From Pectinophora gossypiella (lineage: Eukaryota; Arthropoda; Insecta; Lepidoptera; Gelechiidae), in the NCBI RefSeq assembly GCF_024362695.1, contig NC_065408.1:3658001-3722000 (forward strand): a stretch of DNA of 64,000 nt, given 5' to 3'. Position 1 is the first letter of the stretch. The number at the start of each line of letters is the position of its first letter. Of this stretch, positions 56,346-64,000 are shown one piece after another. The notes under the pieces were generated by a model that did no database searches, was not told the DNA's origin, and saw nothing but the letters and a program-made list of their open reading frames with translations. The position numbers were made by a program, and so were the translations under genes.

Positions 56346-57265
56346 TTGATGATGATGAGAGATATGCATCTTTTATCTTTAATTTTGGGTATAAATGATG
56401 ACTCTTTATTACATCCAGGCACGATACATCTTCCATCCATTATTATTCTGGTCAAAATAAAGAGAAGCAATGTAGGTAGCAATATAATTCTATACATAAT
56501 CTGATCCAAAAATCAAGCCACAATTATTTTTATTTAATAATTATGCTTCTGACATTACATTATATTTTTGAATTATAAGAAAATAAGTAATTATCACGTT
56601 AAATCTGGGCAGCGTCTGTTATTCAGCGTATTTTATTTTTGGGGAACAAGGTCGTTAGGAATAAAGTCGAGATCTTGTACTATTTGATTTATTTTTTCTC
56701 TTTAATTTTTTCAATTTATGTCATTAACTTGTTAACAAAATATATTACAAAATATACATAACATAATTTACCCATAAATTTAATCAATAAGTAAAAAGAA
56801 AACAATAAAAACAACACTAGCTTATTATAAATATACTCAAACTCAAATCAATAAATAATATTGTATTTATTGATTTGAGTTTTTATTATTTTTATAAATA
56901 CTTCCTTCGGTGGACTGAAGCTAGGCTTATCCCTAGTGCTACGTATATACTTAGGCTGTTTATGTTTGAGTTTATAATAATTGCTTTCTTAATATTCAAG
57001 TTGGCAAAATGAATATCAAAACAACCATGACATCCGGTGGTTAATTTTATAACGAATCCCAAGGATAATTTATTCGCCTTTGCATTGTTTCCTTCGATGA
57101 CATCGTACTCATTTACATTTTTATATATTCGTCCTTAGAATATTTATTGTATTTACACTCTGTTTATGTATTAGAGGTCTTCGTTTTTTCTTATTATCAA
57201 TGGGATAAGAGAGGATTTGAAGGCAGGTGCTTTTACTGCTTCTTTACAAAACGAGGACCATAATA
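56346..57265. other. AT-rich non-coding DNA
   Basis: Contains an inverted AT-rich motif around 56836-56885 (actcaaatcaataaata paired with tttattgatttgagt). No gene recognised. Confidence 0.4.
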
Positions 57266-57271
57266 TAACAT

Positions 57272-57393
57272 AAACAGCCTATATACGTCCCACTGTTGGG
57301 CACATGCCTCCCTTCAATCAACCGGTATGAAGCATACTTCACCACGATGCTGTACTACGGGTTGGTGGAGGTGTTTTAAGGCTAATACCAAAT
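57272..57393 (-). repeat. SINE-1 3' part
   Basis: ataaacagcctatatacgtc through gttggtggaggtgttttaag; head absent. Confidence 0.65.
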
Positions 57394-57409
57394 GTATTAG
57401 GAATGTAAA

Positions 57410-57575
57410 AGCTCGGCGCCCGATATGAATTAGTGCGGGGCGGAAAGTTACTACCGGATGAGAGCCTTCAGCGCAGCTTAATGACATCTGCGGCAAATCT
57501 ACAATAAGTCACGTCAAAAAAAAAGGAGAGTTACCATTCTATACGCAGTATTATTCTTTATATTATGCTATCGTA
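57410..57575 (+). repeat. Family K repeat interrupted by family G
   Basis: ctcggcgcccgatatgaatt and gtgcggggcgga on the left, gttaccattctatacgcagt on the right, as at 8735-8925. The 57452-57524 insert separates them. Confidence 0.6.
57452..57524 (+). mobile_element. 5'-truncated family G insert with TSD
   Basis: 73 bp of family G 3' end (gcggcaaatctacaataagt, then acgtc and nine A). Flanked by 10-bp repeats GGAAAGTTAC and GGAGAGTTAC (57442-57451 and 57525-57534), which differ at one base. Confidence 0.8.
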
Positions 57576-57864
57576 GAAAGAACCATAGAAACCTACTTCA
57601 CTTTTCAACCTGATTTAAGGCTACTTAAAAAATTAAATAACTACCCCGCCTCAGAAATAACATCACATCAAATACCTCATTAGATCGTTGCACCGGATAA
57701 CACTAATTTAATGGAACTTAGAAACGCAAACGAATTTCACCAAATGCTTGTTTCAGACAGACCGAACGTAACCGATTCAAAATCAAAAAAATCAAAATCA
57801 AAAAATCAAAAGAGATTAAATAAAGATTAAGAGAGTATGTATTATTTACACATAAACGAACGGT

Positions 57865-58075
57865 ATGATTAGCCATCTGATACAATATGATTCATTTATA
57901 AAGAACACAGAAGGATAAATTAAAGGAAAGAGAGGAAGGAATAGACCGATGAGAACATTTATGAAACAAATAAAGGAGAAGGTGCGGATAGTGTTGTATT
58001 AAGAGGTGAAAGATTTGGCGGAGAGAAGAGAGGAATGGCGATTACTCCACCGAAAAGAGCGCAGCTCTTAAATGA
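57865..58075 (+). pseudogene. LINE polyprotein C-terminal remnant
   Basis: MISHLIQYDSFIKNTEG, GKRGRNRPMRTFMKQIKEKV and REEWRLLHRKERSS, with internal stops. Confidence 0.65.
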
Positions 58076-58099
58076 CGAGAGAGAGCGAACGGTGCGGTC

Positions 58100-59827
58100 G
58101 CTGATTTTGCTAACGGACGTACTCAAACTGCAATTTTGGCGAAATGAATTTGTACCTTTTACAATTGTCAACAAGACTCAACGTCACTTACTAATTAGCG
58201 AATAAATGTTTAACTTGTCTTGAATACATTTATGTCAATGTTTATTCCTCTTGGAATCAAACAAAGAACTTACTAAATATGTATAAGAATTTCATTCGCC
58301 ATTATTGAGTAGGCGTATATTTTTAAGATCATAAACTCTCGGCAGGTAGATAGAGGAAATTGTAAATAATTTATTGGGTTGTGTCTTGTAACTAAAAGCA
58401 AAATCAAAACGTCTGTACTTAATTAAGCACATTCAGAAAATTATAAATAACGCATAAGTAATTCAATGAAATGAAAACAGTCGTGTATCGTAGATGTAGG
58501 TACGTTCAATAAAATAGTACTGAAGTTTGTTTCACGACGTTTCGTCAGTATACAGTCGGCGTGGAAAACGCTTAACTCTAACCCTACCAACTAGAAAAGC
58601 GTCCAATTGATAGCGAGTTTAAACAACCGGTAGTGTATTAAACTTAGCTGGATAATGTTAATTACTTAATTTCGGTTAAGAGGCATTCAGCTGTGATTTA
58701 TTAGCATAATTCAACGATTATGTCGGCGTGACATTACCCTTACATAGGGTGACACAAAAATATGAAATATCCCTTAAAGGTGTTGCTATAATCGAGTACT
58801 TAGTGTCGTTTATCTGATTTTAACTAAAAAGTAACGATAAAAGTATTAAGAATAATCACTCTTTTTATTTTCTATTTATGAAAACTTGTTAAGGGACTCT
58901 GACGGTTAGGCAAGCGGACCCTGTGAAAAACGGGATAATGCTAGGTAGATGATGATGTGTGAAAACCTGTAATTTATAAATAAGGAGGATATATTTTTTG
59001 AGCATAACCACGTAAGAGCAAAATTAAAATAAGTTAGCGAAATTAATATTTATTTATTATAATATTTACTCTTAAAGGCGTAGTTTAAAAACTAAACAAT
59101 TATTGTTTACTGTCTTTTAAAGGATATTTATTATAGAAGACTTTTTTTAAGTATTTCGATTTAAGTAAGAAATTTTATTTTGATTTTTTTATAAATAAAA
59201 ATAAAATAAAAATTGTTTATTTCAGAATTCCATAGCTTTATCATTCATCATTCCACACATAAAATATTTCAAATAATAATGATATGTTTCATTAAATATA
59301 TTATACTTTGTAACACCCCATAGTTCTATAGATAATTCTGTATTGTGCATGCCTATGTTAATTAATGTAAGGAAGTGGACACACATTCACTATACCGTTG
59401 ACGTATTAAAGAGAATTATGGGACTGTTCTGTGTTTCAAAAATGCAAAGACCCGTTTTAATTACCGGCTAATTATAACTGGTCGTGAGTTGAAAATATTT
59501 ATTATTATTATGTGCATCGCGTGACGTAATAAAAAGCTGTTACTGTTACCACGATTATATTTACTTACATACCAGGCAGGAAAGAATCCTGAGTTTTTTT
59601 TGGGGATCTTATTTCATGACCTCCGCCTTATGCTACAGTTTACCTCTAAGCCCTACCTTATCAATGTTTTTTGGGCACTTGGCGCTGTCTGGAGAAACAT
59701 TATTCTGGGCCAGATTGAGGGTAAGCGTGCTGGAGGAAAGAGCACCGATTAGATGGGTGGACCAGGTCAGGTACTAGGGGGCCCTATACGAGGAGCTGTA
59801 CATAATGATGGCACAGATGCAGACCTA
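58100..59827. other. Non-coding DNA
   Basis: Largely unrecognised and AT-rich. A retroelement tail (aagcggaccctgtgaaaaac, then gatgatgatg) is at 58885-58960. Confidence 0.4.
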
Positions 59828-60200
59828 TTTTTTGTCGTGACTTATTGCAGATTTGCCGCAAATGGCATTAACTATGTGGCCGGACAAATGGGGAGCGCTG
59901 AGGGCTCTCAACCGGTACAAAATTGAAGACAACAGGCGTGAGGGTGCCCAGGTGGTCGCGAACCTCAGCTCAGATTTAATGGACTGTAGTGGGTCCATAG
60001 CGATAAGCGCTGAGTGAGGGAAATCGTCGACAACGCCGGCGGGGTCGGTAACGGGGTTCGTAACTGTTTCTTGTCGCGAGTTGATTGGTAGCTTCTACGG
60101 CTAGAGTAATCGGGTCATCGGGATCGTATATTAAGTCCTTCGGGTGCTGATACTTTTCAGTACCGGCCCTAAGCGGGATGTATTCGCCGCAACAACAGAA
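59828..60200 (-). repeat. Family G retroposon, longest copy
   Basis: The T-run at 59828-59833 marks the 3' end. The body continues beyond other copies into aagtccttcgggtgctgata and ggccctaagcgggatgtatt, showing that the family is longer than the truncated copies suggest. Confidence 0.7.
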
Positions 60201-60836
60201 GCAGATGGTTCTGCTGCTTGGAGGAAGTTAACGTACAATTACTATCCTCAACAGTAAGGACAACAAGAGAGAAGCTATAAATCGACGCCTTACAGTAAGC
60301 GCCCTTTACATTCGGATAGGATTTTCTTAACAAAACCTCATTTGTGTAAATCTAAACCAAAATTGAAAGAAACTGAGTTAAAAAATAAAATAAAAAGGTT
60401 TATATTTATAAATTAATTGAAAGAAAATGAGTTATAAAATAAATAGGTTTATATTTATAAATAAATTGAAAGAAATTGAGTTAAAAAAATAAAATAAATT
60501 ATAGGTATACACAATCGTTGTTCTAAATACTTTATGATAAGAGCTGCCCTCGTGTGACACAGTCAAATATCTAAACACAATACAGAGAAGTGATCCGACC
60601 CATTTTATTCAAGTCTCGTTGTAGTCGCCGGGCGCATTGCCGTCCATTGTATTGTAATATATATTATTACAATCATTATTGTGGTAATAACCACACAATG
60701 GTCTCGTTACTACAGTGGGCATTAGCTGGCTTCTGGTTCAATGAGAGGTGAGGGAATGGCTTCAGTTAGTTGATTTAAAACTTAGCCTGTTGATTTAGAA
60801 GCGCTTTATAGCCATGGTACATAATACAGAGTGTTA

Positions 60837-61315
60837 GTGACGTCGTAACGAAAACTTTGAGGGATGATTGAGACCATGATTCTGAGATGATATGAAGTGG
60901 AATTTTCCGTCGCAAAAGTATGGAACAGAAAATAATAAAAAGAAAAACAAAAATTTTCATGAATTTTCCGACTGAAAATTCCACTTGATATCAACTCAGA
61001 ATCATGGTCTGAATCATCCCCCTCAGTATTCGTTACGGTGTCACTAACACCCATACCTACTTGTATGGATACAGTATGTACTTGTGCGGGGTGTAAGTGA
61101 CATCGTAACGAATACTGAGGGGGATGATTCAGACCATGATTCTGAGTTGATATCAAGTGGAATTTTTCATCGCAAAAGTATAGAATTGAAAATAATTTTA
61201 AAAAACTAAAAAAAAAATCATGAATTTTGCGACGGAAAATTCCACTTGATATCAACTCAGAATCATGGTCTGAATCATCCCCCTCAGTATTCGTTACGAT
61301 GTCACTTACACCCTG
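60837..61315. mobile_element. Dimeric long-TIR MITE, family M, second intact copy
   Basis: Nearly identical to 6150-6636 over almost 490 bp, including the central spacer and its acctacttgtatgg motif. TA on both sides (60835-60836 and 61316-61317). Flanks differ from the first copy, so it moved as a dimer rather than by segmental duplication. Confidence 0.85.
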
Positions 61316-61337
61316 TATATTTATATACTCCCGTCAA

Positions 61338-61576
61338 AAGGGTAGTTTCCAACTAGTCAAATCAATTACTTTTTACTAAACGTCAAAACACGAAATTACG
61401 ATGGAAAAGCAACCTATGACGTCATAGAAAAACGTGATAAAACGTCGCACTTATTATTACATGTTTCTTTATTCAAATTCATCAATAAGTTAAAAAAATA
61501 GAAAGAGGAACGTTTTATGTCAGTTTTACGTCTTCTTTATTTAGTAATCAAAATTACATAATTTATTTTTACCTAG
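61338..61576 (+). repeat. Family D element
   Basis: ggtagtttccaactagtcaa at the start, TGACGTCA near 61419, end at acctag where a family G copy has inserted. Confidence 0.7.
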
Positions 61577-61892
61577 TTTTTTTTTTGACGTGACTTATTG
61601 TAGATTTGCCGCAGATGGCATTAACTACTTGGCCGGACAAAACGGGAGCGCTGAAGGCTCTCACCCGGTACAATGTTTAAGACAACAGGCCTGAGGGTGC
61701 CCAGTTGGGCGCGAACCTCGGCTCAGGACGTCGTCTGAGAGGAAAAATATTTGAACGAATTAATCGACCCTAGTGGGTCGATAGCTATAAGCGCTGAATG
61801 AGGGAAATCGTCGACCACGCCGGCGGGGTCGGTATCGGGGTCCTGAAGTGTTTGGTGTCGCGAGCTGATTGGCTGCCTCTATGGCTAGAGTA
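61577..61892 (-). mobile_element. Family G retroposon with 8-bp TSD
   Basis: T-run, gacgtgacttattgtagatt, body, and 5' end at ctatggctagagta. Flanked by TTACCTAG (61569-61576 and 61893-61900). Confidence 0.8.
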
Positions 61893-61932
61893 TTACCTAG
61901 AAAACTGCTCAATTATTCACATACACACACAT

Positions 61933-62097
61933 ATATAAGCTCACGACTATATCTCAATTGGGGTAGTGAGAGGTAGATCCACCGCAAGATGAAGCGATGA
62001 ACTAAGTACCCACGCTTCACCTTACTTCTGTTAGGTGTTTGATAGGTGGTGAGCCGTATCGCCGTCTATGATGGTCGAGCCAACTGTCAGTGAATTA
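61933..62097 (-). repeat. SINE-F, partial
   Basis: ataagctcacgactatatct through gagccgtatcgccgtctatg, inverted; the head is missing. Confidence 0.65.
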
Positions 62098-62164
62098 TTC
62101 ATCATATAGGAAGGGACAGCAGCTGAACGCGTTCTATGTCAAATTCCAAATTCAAATTCAAAAT

Positions 62165-62640
62165 TAGTGAGCGCGATAATTATTTGTCAACCAAGTAAAG
62201 TTGAATCTAATTATCAAACGATTCGATTGAACTTTGCTCGGCTGTCAAATTCTTAATAACGTACGCTCACCGCTTGTTTATTTTTTACTGTTAACACTTT
62301 CAAGGTCAGAACGTCTAATGACGTTCCGATCCCAAGCTGTCATTTTACCTATTATGAACCATCAATGGCCCATGGTCTCCGTCCGTGAAAGGGTTAAGGC
62401 GGTTACTGTAAAAATAATTTCAGCTGTAGGAGTAATAATACTCCACGTCATATACCTCGTAGATATCGTTAACTCCCTTTTCATGTTCCACCTGCCATCA
62501 AGACAAAAGATGATGCTTTTAAGATTACTTATGACACCTACCGACCTTTCTAAAGATCCATTAATTTTGCTTCAGGCGAAAAAGAACTCCAAAAAATAAA
62601 ATTCCCCGCTACTAGGTAATATTTCTCGACGGAATTGCGG
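62165..62640. other. Unclassified region with 121-codon frame
   Basis: The 5' part (aagttgaatctaattatcaa, then ctgtcaaattctt and cgctcaccg) resembles 43455-43560, so a repeat is likely. A 121-codon open frame (62234-62599) has hydrophobic stretches (VIILHVIYLVDIV) but no recognised domain. Not called as a gene. Confidence 0.3.
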
Positions 62641-63099
62641 TAGGCTAAGGTAAAAATATTGAATAGTAGATTTAATAAGGCTTCTTCTTTTGGTTTATGT
62701 AGTACAAGTCTGAAATACCGTAATGGGGTGAGCTGATCTCAATGAAAGGGTCATTTCGCTGATAGGGATTGAAAGAAGACATCAGAATGCTGGGTTTTTA
62801 TATTCTGTATTATTTATACAATGATTATCACGTGTTTACGTGTGAAACCGGAAACCCACATTCCCGAGAAATGCGTTTTGAGGGTATGTCACCTAACCTG
62901 TAGTTGGCTGGTTTTCCCTTCGCCGGTTAGAAGGTCAGACAGGCAGTCGCGTCTGTAAAAAACCGGACCTGTTAAATCTTCAGGTTAGGTAAGCGGCCCT
63001 TGTGGAAAACGGGATAAAGTTAAAGAGATAATGAGTATTATTTTAATTCTAAGACTAAAGTAAGACACAGAGGGGGTGACGTTGACACCCCGTACGAGT

Positions 63100-63394
63100 T
63101 GGTGCGGGGTGTTATAATACACTCGTTTATTTATTTATAAAGTACAACCACATCACATACATTAAAACATTTTACATTTATAAGGTTACGGTATTATGAC
63201 TAATATATATGATAATTACGGCGTACATAACTTATACAATTAAGGGTACTTTAGTATATAAAAATAAAGTAAAATTACAATTACACATTAAACTTAAAAA
63301 TTAGAAAAGTATAAGTAAATATAAGTAATTAAAATCTATTGAGCTTTAAATAGTCTAGAATTTTTCTCATATACCTATATATTCAGCGCACGAC
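63100..63394. other. Non-coding AT-rich DNA
   Basis: Nothing recognised. Confidence 0.4.
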
Positions 63395-63465
63395 CGATCG
63401 TCGTGGAGATCCTTGGGGGAGGCCTATGCCCAACAGTGGGTGTCGTACGGCTGATGATGATATAT
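63395..63465 (+). pseudogene. LINE C-terminal tail with (GAT)n
   Basis: gtggagatccttgggggagg, then cagtgggtgtcgtacggctg and gatgatgat correspond to the S-L-G-E-A-Y-A-Q-Q-W-V-S-Y-G end of the lineage seen inverted at 20855-21150. Confidence 0.6.
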
Positions 63466-64000
63466 TCAGCGGATCATGGAACACATCACTCTTCTAGGTT
63501 TAACAAGAGTTAAGGGTTCGAATGCTGCCCAAGTTAGAATTTTTAGATATTTTCTCTATTACGTTGCTCGCCTTCACATTCCCGATTATTATGAATCTAT
63601 TCGCCGATGTAAACACATTGAGGCGACCATTATTTCCACATTATACGTCTCGTACGTCGGTTGATTATAATTGTATGGAATTACATTGTCGCCGGTAGAT
63701 AATAAAGCGACGTCGATACACGCGAGGGCGACCGGCAAAATTGCCCCTGCACTGTAACTTGGCTAATTTCTCTTAGGGTTTGTTTACATCGCACGGCTTT
63801 ATTTAACATGATTCTCATTTATACCACAGCACCAATAAAATGGGCCAAAAATCCCTGTTCTTAGTTCTATTAGCAAAACAGCTGCCTCGCCGCGTACGGT
63901 CACGAGTACTAATATGTATACACTTTGAAACCGTGTCATATTAACTTTATTGACAAATTAAACCGTAAGTCTTATTAAATGTCAAATATGATAGTGCGAC
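63466..64000. other. Non-coding DNA to the window end
   Basis: No exon or repeat recognised. A 62-codon frame at 63476-63664 shows no family resemblance. Confidence 0.4.

Noticed and set aside
58274..58295. Missing first exon of the secreted-protein gene (MKFLYIF then a GTAAGT donor, phase 1)
   Set aside because: Phase fits, but seven residues are too few for a signal peptide, and such AT-rich matches arise by chance. No supporting promoter context.
59575..59640. Alternative first exon ending at a gtatgt donor
   Set aside because: The phase-1 frame hits a stop upstream before any methionine.
62234..62599. 121-codon plus-strand ORF
   Set aside because: The upstream part is shared with 43455-43560, suggesting repeat sequence. 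No family resemblance recognised.

Overview
This window looks like insect nuclear DNA, most likely from a moth or butterfly (inference). It is AT-rich and crowded with tRNA-derived SINEs, RTE-like and other non-LTR retrotransposon tails, long-inverted-repeat MITEs and a Tc1-like transposon. Coding sequence is a small fraction and is split into short GT-AG exons. There is no operon structure or any other sign of a prokaryotic sequence.

Two host genes can be supported, both on the minus strand. (1) Eleven exons between 54188 and 36228 join in frame, with every junction phase agreeing. They give the last 581 residues of a cysteine-rich, probably secreted protein of an arthropod family (I believe the one carrying Pfam DUF7042-DUF7045). 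Its first, signal-peptide exon was not found. (2) At 30381-30007 lies the first coding exon of a TESK/center-divider-type protein kinase. It ends inside the glycine-rich loop at a GTAAGT donor. Its remaining exons were not recognised, and should lie at lower coordinates in the window or beyond its left edge.

The rest is mobile DNA. At 16666-18304 there is an apparently complete Tc1-like element: 27-bp perfect terminal repeats, TA duplications and an uninterrupted 343-codon DD34E transposase. A degraded relative lies at 31577-31791. A 2.4-kb DNA transposon with 33-bp inverted repeats and broken coding sequence (37250-39696) fills most of one host intron. Non-autonomous elements include a dimeric long-TIR MITE (6150-6636, 60837-61315 and a rearranged copy near 4400-4700), a 351-375-bp MITE pair (18929-19279 and 34116-34490), two short foldbacks (21863-22006 and 49935-50087) and a family carrying TGACGTCA palindromes. 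Retroposons include at least four tRNA-like SINE families, one with a composite tRNA plus 5S rRNA-like head. There is also a poly-A retroposon, called family G here, with clear target-site duplications, and many LINE 3' ends.

Region by region: 1-30000 is repeats and probable kinase intron; 30007-30381 is the kinase exon; 31000-36200 is mostly single-copy-looking intergenic DNA with two MITEs; 36228-54188 is the secreted-protein gene, its introns loaded with insertions, several within 20-80 bp of splice sites; 54200-64000 is repeats that may be its first intron or upstream DNA. No CRISPR, rRNA operon or bona fide tRNA gene was found. Family names used here (SINE-1, SINE-2, SINE-F, 5S-SINE, family G, D, K, M) are labels for this window only.
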